DNA of 64,000 bases from Labrys sp. WJW. GTDB lineage: Bacteria; Pseudomonadota; Alphaproteobacteria; Rhizobiales; Labraceae. The notes under the pieces were generated by a model. That model saw nothing but the letters and a program-made list of their open reading frames with translations. It made no database searches and was not told the origin of the DNA. This document shows, piece by piece, positions 1-8,447 of this stretch. Position 1 is the stretch's first letter; every line of letters starts with the position of its first letter. A program made the position numbers and the translations under genes. The stretch lies in contig NZ_LYXZ01000040.1 in NCBI RefSeq assembly GCF_001676615.1, positions 62,001 through 126,000 of the forward strand, read 5' to 3'.

Positions 1-1719
1 CACGGCATCGCCATCCGTCCAGCGGCGAGCCCCTTCCGGCACCGACCAGCCGCGCAGCGTGCGGGAGGTCAGATGGGTGTCGATCTCGCGGCGGACATTG
101 CCGTCCTGCAGCGTGACGGCACCGACGAGCACGCCGAGGAAACGGCGGTCATCGACATAGGGCCCGATCGTGTCGGCCGGACGGCTGGCGCGCGAGACGA
201 TGCGCACCGACCGCACATTCGAGGGAATCATGAACAGGGCCATGCCATCGGCTTCGCGAGCCTGGCGGATGACCCGGCCGCTCTCGGTGACCAGGTGCAG
301 GTCGGCTTCGCGGGTCAGTTCGACCGGCTGCGACTGCACCGGATCGTTGCGCAGGGCTGACCGGGCCTCGATGGTGCGGAAGATCGGCTCGACGAAGGCG
401 CGATCGACGCAGAGCGGCGCCGCGGCATCGACCGACCAGTCCTTGGCCTTGCCGGGGAACGGCACCACGCCATGCTGGGCCACGAAGTTCTTGCGATTGC
501 CCGTGTCGAGATAGCTCTCGGAGAGCATGCCGTTGGCATGGATGATGCCATGCTGGGCCAGTTCGACATGGTAGTAGGTGTAGGTCTGGAAGGAGCGGTC
601 ATAGAAGATGCTCCGGCCATTGACCAGCATGCGGATCGGCACCAGCTTGCCTTCGAAGAAGAAGCTATGCTCGGCCGTAACCAGCAGATCCTGATAGGGC
701 ACGCCCTCGGCGATCGCATCCTTGAGGATGCGGACGGGGTAGCCGCCCATGTCCATGGGATATACCGGGTTGCTCAGGACATGGCCCGAGCCGATCCAGG
801 TCACCGGACGCAATTCATCCTTGCCATCGATGGAAACGAAGACTTCGTCGCCGACCTGGATATTCTCGATCACGACTTCGCCGGTGGCCGTGCGGATGAG
901 CGTGCCAGCGAGGAAGCAAACGATGGCTTGATCGGTGACCGTGAGAGTGCTGCCATTCTGGCCAACCGTGAGAGGGCCGTTCTGGCCAACCGTATAGGTC
1001 CCAGCATTGAGCGTTTGACCTGCAATGGTGACAGTTGCAATGGTGCCATTGCTGCTGTCCAAAACAGTGATGACCTGATTGCCGCCCGAATTGGTAACCG
1101 TGTAAGTGGCTGCCGTACCAGCGGTATTAATAAACTCGAGATGGTTCAGACCATTGTTCGTGGCAAAACCGTTGATGGTGGTGCCGGAGAGGTCGATGAG
1201 CGTATTGCCGCCATTAACGGTGAAGGTACCGCCACCAGGACCGTAGTTGATGGTCGTGCCGTTCAGAATGCTGGTGAGATTGTTGCCGTTGGTGAATGAG
1301 CCGCCATCGGTCAACGTGACGTTCGTGCCATTCAAGGCGCTCACATTGAGGTTATTAGCCAATGTGGCGCTGCCGCCGGTGACATTGATATTGGTGTTGC
1401 TCAGCAGGCTAACGGCAGTGGAGAGTGTGGCCGTACCGCCGATATAGACGTTGCTGGTTCCGAGAGCATTTGCAACCAGAACGACATTCGCAGTAACACC
1501 CGGTGCGACGGCATAGTTCGACGTGCCGAGCAGACTGACAAGGTTAAGTGTCGTACCGTTGGTTGTGGCAATATTGCCTTCAGGAACATTAGTGAGTGTA
1601 CTAGTTCCGTTTGTGCCGCCTGAGATCACTACCTGGTCCAGGAAACCAGTTAATACGTTTCCGCCAGTACGGGTAATGTCATAGCTGACACCGCCGGCGT
1701 TGGGTCCAAAAACAGCCAT
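1..1719 (-). CDS. Hint-domain protein, partial (C-terminus beyond window)
   Basis: The gene starts at ATG 1717-1719, preceded by an AGGAGG ribosome site about six bases upstream, and is still open at base 1, so at least 573 residues are present. Residues 1-265 are low-complexity and rich in N, G, T, S and V with recurring NGT and TVGQNG units, as in beta-helical secreted or surface proteins. From about residue 268 (CFLAGTLIRT) it reads as a Hint domain of the hedgehog/intein type: the expected Cys at the splice junction, then GEVVIENIQVGDEV and LVTAEHSFFF. Such Hint domains are known in alphaproteobacterial secreted proteins, where autoprocessing is assumed. No signal peptide is visible. It lies downstream of the rhamnose operon on the same strand. 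A role in self-cleavage or surface attachment is inference. Family call is firm; function is not. Confidence 0.85.
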   Translation of the reverse strand, partial: MAVFGPNAGGVSYDITRTGGNVLTGFLDQVVISGGTNGTSTLTNVPEGNIATTNGTTLNLVSLLGTSNYAVAPGVTANVVLVANALGTSNVYIGGTATLSTAVSLLSNTNINVTGGSATLANNLNVSALNGTNVTLTDGGSFTNGNNLTSILNGTTINYGPGGGTFTVNGGNTLIDLSGTTINGFATNNGLNHLEFINTAGTAATYTVTNSGGNQVITVLDSSNGTIATVTIAGQTLNAGTYTVGQNGPLTVGQNGSTLTVTDQAIVCFLAGTLIRTATGEVVIENIQVGDEVFVSIDGKDELRPVTWIGSGHVLSNPVYPMDMGGYPVRILKDAIAEGVPYQDLLVTAEHSFFFEGKLVPIRMLVNGRSIFYDRSFQTYTYYHVELAQHGIIHANGMLSESYLDTGNRKNFVAQHGVVPFPGKAKDWSVDAAAPLCVDRAFVEPIFRTIEARSALRNDPVQSQPVELTREADLHLVTESGRVIRQAREADGMALFMIPSNVRSVRIVSRASRPADTIGPYVDDRRFLGVLVGAVTLQDGNVRREIDTHLTSRTLRGWSVPEGARRWTDGDAV

Positions 1720-1895
1720 TCATTCCTCCTGCATCCGTCGGAATTCCGGCCTGTCCCCCACGGCCACCCGTACTTCCGATTAGGTATCGTGTACGCCTTT
1801 TGAAATAGCACAAAAAGTTTGTTTTCTGCAAACATAAATTCGCCAATACCGACATATCGACAGGGCGACGCAAAAACAGCATTTCTTCAGCTTGG

Positions 1896-2930
1896 TCAGC
1901 CGCCGCCTGCGACCGCCGTCTTGACCTGCGAGTAGATGTCGAGGTCGGCCTCGAGCAGCACCTCGGTCTCGGGCAATCTGCGCAGCCGCTCGGCCAAAGC
2001 CTGCACGGGCGGCAACAGGGGCGCGATCTGCACGGCGCCCTGGGGCATGCGCATGATCTGTTCGAGATCCTCGGCGAAGACATGCGGGTGTTCGCGGATG
2101 CCGACGACCCCGGCCGTGGCAAGATTGGCCAGCGCCGTCGCCACGGCGCCGCGCGGCAACAGGGCGTCGAAGCCCTCGGCGGCGAGCTGGCGCGCAAGCG
2201 GATTGGACAGGATTGAAATCACCGGGCCGGGCATCTCGGCGAAGGCCTTGGTCAGTCCCTCCTCGTCCGTCTCGAGATCGGCAACGAAATCGATCGCGGG
2301 CTTGAAGACGGAAAGATCGCGCTGGCCCAGCAGGGCATCACCATATTTGGGCACCAGCTTGAGGGCCATCAGCCGCTCGGCCAGTTCGTAATAGGGATCG
2401 TGCAGCAACGTCACCCAGGTAAAGCGCTCATGAATCAGCGCATCATATTGCCTCAGCGTGAGCCGCCCGCTGACATAGAGCGAGGTGGTGTTCAACAAAT
2501 GAAAGATCTGGGTCGCCGTCTCGCTTCCCAGCCGCTCGATGCCCCGGTGGAAATAGTTGAAATGCTGCTTGAGCGCCGCATCGAGCCCCCAAAGCGGGAA
2601 TAGATGCGTTTCCAGCCGGAACAGGCGGTTGGGCAAGCCGGGCGCGTCCAGATTGCGGCGATAGATCAGGATGCCGCTTTCCTCGTCCACCACCTCGACA
2701 TAGCGCATGGCACCGAGGCCGGGGACATTGGCATCGTTGAGCAGGAAGCCGCACAGGCCGTTGATGTGCCGCCCCGCCGCGACCAGGGCCGGGCGCGGCT
2801 CGCTGCAGCGGATACGGGCGGCTACCTGTCCGTCGACGAGGACATGCAGGATCGGCGTCTTCTCGAAATCGTCCGGGACGACATAGCCGGTGATCTCGCC
2901 GCCCTCGTCGGATTCGATGTTGAACAGCAT
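1896..2930 (-). CDS. Conserved-looking hypothetical protein after rfbA
   Basis: This 344-residue reading frame starts at ATG 2928-2930 (MLFNIESDEGG). The frame is open further upstream, but longer starts would run into rfbA, and a purine-rich GGGCGAGG lies just before this ATG. It begins about 44 bases after the rfbA stop, so it is probably the last gene of the rhamnose operon. There is no signal peptide, no obvious membrane segment and no motif I recognise. The N-terminal ~100 residues look beta-rich (GEITGYVVPDDF, HVLVDGQVAARIRC), the rest helical. Its place suggests a job in making or placing a rhamnose-containing glycan, or in modifying the neighbouring Hint protein, but neither is shown by the sequence. 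Confidence 0.75.
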   Translation of the reverse strand: MLFNIESDEGGEITGYVVPDDFEKTPILHVLVDGQVAARIRCSEPRPALVAAGRHINGLCGFLLNDANVPGLGAMRYVEVVDEESGILIYRRNLDAPGLPNRLFRLETHLFPLWGLDAALKQHFNYFHRGIERLGSETATQIFHLLNTTSLYVSGRLTLRQYDALIHERFTWVTLLHDPYYELAERLMALKLVPKYGDALLGQRDLSVFKPAIDFVADLETDEEGLTKAFAEMPGPVISILSNPLARQLAAEGFDALLPRGAVATALANLATAGVVGIREHPHVFAEDLEQIMRMPQGAVQIAPLLPPVQALAERLRRLPETEVLLEADLDIYSQVKTAVAGGG

Positions 2931-2973
2931 GACCTCGCCCGATTCCCAACCTGATCTCTGGGCCGCACGGCCC

Positions 2974-3855
2974 TCACCACAGGAGCGACGCTTCCTCCAA
3001 TACGCGCAGGAGATATTTGCCGTAGCTGCTGTTCTCGACCTTCCTGGCGAGGTGGCGCAGTTGATCGGCGTCGATCCAGCCGCTGGAAAAGGCGATCTCT
3101 TCTGGGCAGGCCAGGCGCACGCCCTGTCGGTGCTCGAGCACGCGCACGAATTCGGCGGCCTGCAGCAGGCTGTCGGGCGTGCCGGTGTCGAGCCAAGCAT
3201 AGCCTCGCCGCATGCGCTCCACATGCAGGCCGCCCCGCTCCATATAAATGCGATTGACGTCGGTGATCTCATATTCGCCGCGCGCCGAGGGCTTGATGGT
3301 CCGGGCGATGTCGACCACTTCGGCATCGTAGAAATAAAGCCCCGTCACCGCCCAATTGGATTTGGGCTGCCTGGGCTTTTCCTCGATCGAGGTCGCCACC
3401 GCATTCTCGTCGAAACCGACCACGCCATAGCGTTCGGGATCGGTGACGTGATAGGCGAACACGGTGGCCCCCTCCCGCCGGGAGACGGCCGAGCGCATCA
3501 GGCCGGGCAGGCCGGCGCCATAGAACAGATTGTCGCCCAGGATGAGCGCCGAAGGCTCGCCCGCCACGAAATCGGCTCCAATGACGAAGGCTTGGGCCAA
3601 GCCGTCCGGGCGCGGCTGCTCGGCATAGCTGAGCTTCAGGCCCCATTGCGTGCCGTCGCCGAGCATCTTGCGGAACAGCGGCAGGTCATGCGGGGTGGAA
3701 ATCAGCAGGATTTCGCGAATGCCCGCCTGCATGAAGGTGCTGAGCGGGTAATAGATCATCGGCTTGTCGTAGATCGGCAGCAACTGCTTGGAGGTGATGC
3801 TGGTCATCGGATAGAGCCGGGTGCCACTGCCGCCGGCCAGTATGATACCGCGCAT
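2974..3855 (-). CDS. rfbA: Glucose-1-phosphate thymidylyltransferase
   Basis: RfbA/RmlA joins dTTP and glucose-1-phosphate to dTDP-glucose, the first step of dTDP-L-rhamnose synthesis in the cytoplasm. The 293-residue product has the family length and the nucleotide-binding N-terminus GIILAGGSGTRLYPMT, followed by SKQLLPIYDKPMIYYPLS, a sugar-phosphate-site region typical of the family. I chose ATG 3853-3855 because AAGGAAG lies nine bases upstream and the family starts with M-(R/K)-GIILAGG; a TTG two codons earlier is possible but poorly spaced. It follows rfbD by about 56 bases. The four rfb genes here make the whole pathway, so the cell can make dTDP-rhamnose for a surface polysaccharide. 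Confidence 0.96.
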   Translation of the reverse strand: MRGIILAGGSGTRLYPMTSITSKQLLPIYDKPMIYYPLSTFMQAGIREILLISTPHDLPLFRKMLGDGTQWGLKLSYAEQPRPDGLAQAFVIGADFVAGEPSALILGDNLFYGAGLPGLMRSAVSRREGATVFAYHVTDPERYGVVGFDENAVATSIEEKPRQPKSNWAVTGLYFYDAEVVDIARTIKPSARGEYEITDVNRIYMERGGLHVERMRRGYAWLDTGTPDSLLQAAEFVRVLEHRQGVRLACPEEIAFSSGWIDADQLRHLARKVENSSYGKYLLRVLEEASLLW

Positions 3856-3911
3856 TCTCAATAACTTCCTTGATCAAAAACAACACCACGGGCGGCCGAT
3901 TGCGAAGGCCG

Positions 3912-4847
3912 TTAGGACGAAGCAAGTGGAGAAACGAGAGAGGATGAGCCAGCGCCGGCACGCCCGGCCTGCAGGCGCGATACGCAGTCGCCGACCGAGG
4001 CGTGCCAATCGGGCAAGGCAATACCGTAGCGTTCCCGCAGCCTGGCCGTGTCCAGCCTTGAATCGGCAGGACGGCGAGCCGGCGTGGGATAGTCCTTGGT
4101 CTCGATCCGCCTGACGCGGGGCGAGGGGCCACCTGAAGAGGCAGACGCCGCAAACACCGCCTCGGCGAGATCGGCCCAGCTCGCCTCCCCGCCGCCGGCA
4201 ACATGAAATACGCCGAACAAGGGCGAGGCGGCCGCCTCTTCCTCGACCACCTTTCGGGCGATCCGCAACAGCGTATCGGCGAGATCGAGGGCATAGGTCG
4301 GGCAGCCGAATTGGTCGGAGACGACGCCGACCTCGTCGCGTTCGCCGGCGAGCCGCAACATCGTCTTCACGAAATTCTGGCCATGGGGCGAATAGACCCA
4401 TGAGGTGCGGCAGATCACATGCCGGGGATTGGCGGCGGCAACGTGCACTTCGCCTTCATGCTTGGACGCACCGTAGGCGCCGAGCGGACAGACCCGATCC
4501 TCCTCACGATAGGGATGGCGTGCGGTGCCGTCGAAGACATAATCGGTCGAGACATGCACGATCGGCACGCCGAGCCGTTGCGCGGCCTCCGCGACGAGCC
4601 CCGCGCCGACGGCGTTGACCGCATGGGCCTTCTCCGGTTCGCTCTCGGCCCGGTCGACCGCCGTATAGGCGGCGGCATTGATGATTGCATCCGCCCCGGA
4701 GGCGAGGAGCGCCGCCGGAATGCTCGCCGGCACGGCCAGATCGAGCTCAGGCCGGCCGAGACAGACGATATCCACGCCCAAGGAGGCGCCAACGGCCTGC
4801 AGGGAGCGAGCCACTTGCCCTTCCCTGCCCGTCACCACAATACGCAT
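3912..4847 (-). CDS. rfbD: dTDP-4-dehydrorhamnose reductase
   Basis: RfbD/RmlD is the last enzyme of the pathway and reduces dTDP-4-keto-L-rhamnose with NAD(P)H. The 311-residue protein has an N-terminal Rossmann motif (RIVVTGREGQVARSL), the INAAAYTAVDRAE segment and the YxxxK catalytic pair in YGASKHEGE, all typical of the extended SDR fold. The start at ATG 4845-4847 has a strong AGGAGG upstream. The gene lies 34 bases after rfbB on the same strand. Note that the Rossmann glycine pattern is G-R-E-G-Q rather than G-x-x-G-x-x-G, which is normal for RmlD. Confidence 0.95.
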   Translation of the reverse strand: MRIVVTGREGQVARSLQAVGASLGVDIVCLGRPELDLAVPASIPAALLASGADAIINAAAYTAVDRAESEPEKAHAVNAVGAGLVAEAAQRLGVPIVHVSTDYVFDGTARHPYREEDRVCPLGAYGASKHEGEVHVAAANPRHVICRTSWVYSPHGQNFVKTMLRLAGERDEVGVVSDQFGCPTYALDLADTLLRIARKVVEEEAAASPLFGVFHVAGGGEASWADLAEAVFAASASSGGPSPRVRRIETKDYPTPARRPADSRLDTARLRERYGIALPDWHASVGDCVSRLQAGRAGAGSSSLVSPLASS

Positions 4848-4881
4848 CGCGAAACCTCCTGGATCCGGATGACCGGCAGGC

Positions 4882-5937
4882 TCAGGCGCTGACGAGCCCC
4901 AGCCGTTCGCCGGCATAGACCCCCGAGCGGATCGGGCGCCACCACCAATCATTGTCGAGATACCACTGCACCGTATGCCGTATGCCGGATTCGAAGGTCT
5001 CGAGGGCGCGCCAGCCCAGATCCGCCTCGAGTTTGCCGGCATCGATCGCATAGCGCTGGTCATGGCCCGGACGGTCGGGCACGAAGGCGATCAGATCCCG
5101 CCGCGGACGCGAACCACCGACGAGCCCGTCCAGAACGTCGCAAATGGTCTCGACGACGCTCAGATTGCTGCGCTCGCTGCGCCCGCCGACATTGTAGGTC
5201 TCTCCCGGACGGCCCGTCCGCACGATCGTCCACAGGGCACGGGCGTGGTCTTCCACGAAAAGCCAGTCACGCACATTGCTGCCATCGCCATAGACCGGCA
5301 GAGTGCGCCCCTCCAATGCGTTCAGGATGACGAGCGGGATGAGCTTTTCGGGAAAATGATACGGACCGTAATTGTTCGAGCAATTGGAGATCAGCACCGG
5401 CAGGCCATAGGTGCGCATCCAGGCCCGGGCCAGGTGGTCGGATGCCGCCTTGCTGGCCGAATAGGGCGAGCTCGGATCGTAACGTGTGGTCTCGGTGAAG
5501 AGACCGTCACTGCCGAGCGAGCCATAGACCTCGTCGGTGGAGACATGCAGGAAGCGGAACGCGTCGCGCTCCCGACCCGAAAGCGTACGCCAATAGGCGC
5601 GCGCCGCCTCCAGCAAGGTATAGGTCCCCACGATATTGGTCTGGATGAAATCGTCGGCTCCGGCGATCGAGCGGTCGACATGGCTCTCGGCGGCCAGATG
5701 CATCACCGCATTCGGGCGAAAAGTCATCATGACCGCATCCAGCTTCAGCCTGTCGGTGATGTCGCCGCGCATGAAACGATAATTTCGTGAGCCGGCTATC
5801 GAGCGCAGGGAATGGGGATTGCCCGCATAGGTCAGCTTGTCGAAGTTGAGCACCTCGACATCCCCCTCGCCCACCAGCAACCGCACCACGGCCGAACCGA
5901 TGAAGCCTGCACCGCCTGTTACCAGAACACGCATCAT
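4882..5937 (-). CDS. rfbB: dTDP-glucose 4,6-dehydratase
   Basis: RfbB/RmlB converts dTDP-glucose to dTDP-4-keto-6-deoxyglucose using bound NAD+. The 351-residue product carries the NAD-binding GGAGFIGSAVVR motif near residue 8, HLAAESHVDRSI, the TDEVYGSLG active-site strand and the YSASKAASDH catalytic Tyr/Lys, then NNYGPYHFPEKLIPL. Start at ATG 5935-5937 follows AGGAAGG six bases upstream. Its start codon overlaps the rfbC stop by four bases (ATGA), so the two are translationally coupled. The next residue is also Met, so a start one codon later cannot be excluded. Confidence 0.97.
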   Translation of the reverse strand: MMRVLVTGGAGFIGSAVVRLLVGEGDVEVLNFDKLTYAGNPHSLRSIAGSRNYRFMRGDITDRLKLDAVMMTFRPNAVMHLAAESHVDRSIAGADDFIQTNIVGTYTLLEAARAYWRTLSGRERDAFRFLHVSTDEVYGSLGSDGLFTETTRYDPSSPYSASKAASDHLARAWMRTYGLPVLISNCSNNYGPYHFPEKLIPLVILNALEGRTLPVYGDGSNVRDWLFVEDHARALWTIVRTGRPGETYNVGGRSERSNLSVVETICDVLDGLVGGSRPRRDLIAFVPDRPGHDQRYAIDAGKLEADLGWRALETFESGIRHTVQWYLDNDWWWRPIRSGVYAGERLGLVSA

Positions 5938-6518
5938 GCGACACCTTCCTGTTCGGAGTTGTAATGAAACTGAGCCGGCAAGTCTTTCAGGAGCGGCAAC
6001 CCCTGATCCTTGACCGAAAGCACGGGGCCCTGTGCCGGCACGGGCCACTCGATACCGATTGCCGGATCATTCCACAGGACGCCGCCATCGTCGTCGGGGC
6101 TGTAGTAGTTGGTGACCTTGTAGGCAACCAGCGTGTCCGGCTCCAACGTGCAATAGCCATGGGCGAAACCGACGGGTACCCACAGTTGATCGCCGTCGAC
6201 CCCGTCGAGACGGGCCGAGACATGTCTGCCATAGGTCGGCGAGCCCTGGCGAATATCGACGGCCACGTCGAATATCGCACCGCGAATGACCCGGATCAGC
6301 TTGCCCTGCGCCATCGGCGAACGCTGGAAATGCAAGCCTCGCAGCGTACCGGCGGCGCCGGACAACGCCTCGTTGTCCTGAACGAATTCTACTTCGGCAA
6401 CATGCTGGCAAAACCCGCGCGCACTGAACACTTCCGAGAAGTAGCCACGGGCATCACCAAAACGTCGAGGGCGAACTCGCACGACTTCGGGGATGGCTAG
6501 GCGCTCGACAATCATCAT
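5934..6518 (-). CDS. rfbC: dTDP-4-dehydrorhamnose 3,5-epimerase
   Basis: RfbC/RmlC epimerises C3 and C5 of dTDP-4-keto-6-deoxyglucose. The protein is a cupin of about 194 residues with family motifs FGDARGYFSEVF, TLRGLHFQ (catalytic His region), GAIFDVAVDIR and WVPVGFAHGYCTLE. It is the first gene of the rhamnose operon (order rfbC, rfbB, rfbD, rfbA). The start is placed at ATG 6516-6518, preceded by GGTGAG and giving the usual MM-(I/V) beginning; a GTG four codons earlier (6528-6530) is an alternative. The promoter must lie in the AT-rich gap to the right, but no clear -35/-10 pair could be assigned. Confidence 0.95.
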   Translation of the reverse strand: MMIVERLAIPEVVRVRPRRFGDARGYFSEVFSARGFCQHVAEVEFVQDNEALSGAAGTLRGLHFQRSPMAQGKLIRVIRGAIFDVAVDIRQGSPTYGRHVSARLDGVDGDQLWVPVGFAHGYCTLEPDTLVAYKVTNYYSPDDDGGVLWNDPAIGIEWPVPAQGPVLSVKDQGLPLLKDLPAQFHYNSEQEGVA

Positions 6519-7290
6519 ACTAGCACTCACCAGAACTTTAAATGATGTATTTGATACAAGACATTCATGTCAAGTCTATATTTTGGATCAAAATGAACAA
6601 TATAGTATAAAACTCAATTCTCGCTAATCTACGTCACGGACAAGACAATAAGAATTAAAATCAAGTACAATTTACATCGAATTTTAGTATAGATTGCATA
6701 AAATAGAAGTCTTTGAGAGGTAAAATACTGCTTACGAATACAAAATATACAAATACAAACTAAAATTATCCTGACGATACCGAGAAGTTTTTATGACAAA
6801 ACTATTGTGCCGCTACAGCAACGGCGCAAGTAAGTTTATTCGTGCCGCGAAATAATATGCCGACCTCAGCTTAATTTCAGAAATATCGAGAAAGTCTGTA
6901 AATAAATTTGATCTAAATTATATAAATATTGAAGCACGCACAACAATATCAATCCAAGGCAATTCCCTATAAAGATAGATCACACAATTATAAATTGTTA
7001 TTATGCTATGAGATGCACAATAAAATTTCACCAATTGCTCAAGTTTATTGATTTATCCGGGTGTTTTACAAATTCTCATGCCGATTGAAAAGTTTACCTG
7101 ATCGTAAGCGGATGCGTGGCCGGACGTTCAAAACCATCAGGATAGAAACGTCCTCACGCTTCTGCCGCCGAACCCGAGTACTTTCCAGACACAATCGCGG
7201 GAACAACGGCATGCGATGCGACAGCCCAGCCCGGAAGATGGCGGCAAAGATCAAGGGCGGGGTGAGGAACCCAGGCAGAAAGGCCGACTA
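6519..7290. other. AT-rich intergenic segment without a recognised gene
   Basis: About 770 bases separate rfbC from the repeats upstream of xerD. From roughly 6540 to 7060 the sequence is strikingly AT-rich compared with the GC-rich genes on either side, with many short A and T runs and no open frame with a plausible start. From 7080 to 7260 composition returns towards normal but no protein family is recognisable in either strand. It presumably holds the rfb operon promoter. It could be a remnant of foreign DNA. Confidence 0.6.
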
Positions 7291-7328
7291 CAGCATCGAA
7301 CCTGATTTCTGAATCAGGCTCGATGCTG
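7291..7328. repeat. Inverted repeat hairpin near xerD 3' end
   Basis: Two 17-base arms (7291-7307 and 7312-7328; CAGCATCGAACCTGATT and its complement with one mismatch) flank a four-base loop. There is no U-tract, so it is a poor intrinsic terminator. It may be part of a compound intergenic repeat with the element at 7354-7390. Confidence 0.7.
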
Positions 7329-7353
7329 TAATTCCTTGTTGCCGCATCTTTTT

Positions 7354-7390
7354 GCCGAAAACCGGTACCCACTTTTCGGCGCGATGCTCT
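7354..7390. repeat. Short Rhizobiales-type intergenic palindromic repeat
   Basis: The arms GCCGAAAA (7354-7361) and TTTTCGGC (7373-7380) enclose CCGGTACCCAC and are followed by GCGATGCTCT. From memory, this AAAACCGGTACCCACTTTT-type core recurs in intergenic DNA of many rhizobial genomes. Here it sits about 50 bases beyond the xerD stop. Confidence 0.55.
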
Positions 7391-7440
7391 ATCCGGGTTT
7401 CCCCATCGATGAAGAGCGGCAGCCCCGTGGGGGCCCTGCC

Positions 7441-8379
7441 TCAATCCGCCAGAGGATGCAGGTCGCGTACCATCGCCTTCACCCGCTCATCCAGCACATG
7501 CGTATAGATCTGCGTCGTGGCGATGTCGGCATGGCCCAGCATCATCTGCACGGAACGCAGATCCGCACCGTTCTGCAGGAGATGGCTGGCAAAGGCATGG
7601 CGCAGCACATGCGGGCTGATGCAATCGGCGCGCATGCCGGCGCTCACCGCCAGCATCTTCAACTCCCGCGCAAAATGCTGCCGCGTAAGATGGCCGCTCT
7701 CGCCGAAGGACGGGAACAGCCAAGGAGAGGCGCCGTCCCTGCCTGCCTGAGCGAGCAAGCCGAGATAGGCCTGCATGGCTCGCCGGGCAGCCTCTGTGAG
7801 CGGCACCAGCCTTTCCTTGGCGCCCTTGCCGACCACGTTCAGCATGGCAAGCCCAGGCCGCGCCGCAGTGCGCTTGAGGCTGACGAGCTCCGAGACGCGC
7901 AGCCCCGAGGCATAGAGCGTCTCGAGCAGGGCGCTCATCCGTGCCGCCCTCAGGCGCTCCGACAAGGGGCGGGCAGCGTCCTCGATCCCCTCGGCCGCCG
8001 CCGCCAGCAGGCGATCGACTTCGGCAACATCCAGCACCTTGGGAAGGGCACGCCCGCGTTTCGGCCCGTCGAGCACAGTGGTCGGGTCGTCGGTGCGGAA
8101 GCCTTCGGCGTAGAGGAATTTGTGCAGCTGCCGGATCGCCGACAGATGGCGCGCCAGGGTGGTCGCCTTGAAGCCGAGATCACTGAGGGCGGCGAGATGC
8201 GCCCGGGCCTCATCGGCACCCGCCGTGGCGATTGCGGCGCCCCGCCCCTTCAGAAAGTCACTATAGTCGGTGAGATCGCGCCGATAGGCCTGCAGCGTAT
8301 TGTCGGCGCCGCCGCGCTCGGCGGACACCATGTCGAGAAAGGCATTGATCAGGCGGCTGTCGCTGGCGGGCTTGGACAT
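7441..8379 (-). CDS. xerD: Tyrosine recombinase XerD
   Basis: XerD works with XerC at dif to resolve chromosome dimers. The 312-residue protein has the SAM-like N-terminal DNA-binding domain (residues 10-90) and the C-terminal catalytic domain with all active residues: R161 (SGLRVSEL), K185 (GKGAKERLVP), H257/R260 (HVLRHAFASH), H283 and nucleophile Y292 (GHADIATTQIYTH). It is a single-gene unit in the housekeeping position downstream of aroKB found in several Rhizobiales, and is not linked to mobile genes. The start at 8377-8379 (MSKPASDSRL) is accepted as the first ATG; spacing to a weak purine-rich site is not decisive. XerC is a less likely alternative. Confidence 0.9.
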   Translation of the reverse strand: MSKPASDSRLINAFLDMVSAERGGADNTLQAYRRDLTDYSDFLKGRGAAIATAGADEARAHLAALSDLGFKATTLARHLSAIRQLHKFLYAEGFRTDDPTTVLDGPKRGRALPKVLDVAEVDRLLAAAAEGIEDAARPLSERLRAARMSALLETLYASGLRVSELVSLKRTAARPGLAMLNVVGKGAKERLVPLTEAARRAMQAYLGLLAQAGRDGASPWLFPSFGESGHLTRQHFARELKMLAVSAGMRADCISPHVLRHAFASHLLQNGADLRSVQMMLGHADIATTQIYTHVLDERVKAMVRDLHPLAD

Positions 8380-8447
8380 GGCACCAGACTAAGCCCGCCG
8401 AGGTTAACAGCGGGAAAATCATCCGCCATGCCGCCTCCCTGCCAGCC

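Noticed and set aside
7061..7312. Open frame of 83 codons near the xerD repeats
   Set aside because: Low-complexity, Arg-rich, runs into a palindromic repeat and matches no family; probably chance.
7441..8379. Phage integrase at 7.4-8.4 kb
   Set aside because: Length, motifs and the housekeeping neighbours point to XerD; no tRNA or phage genes are next to it.
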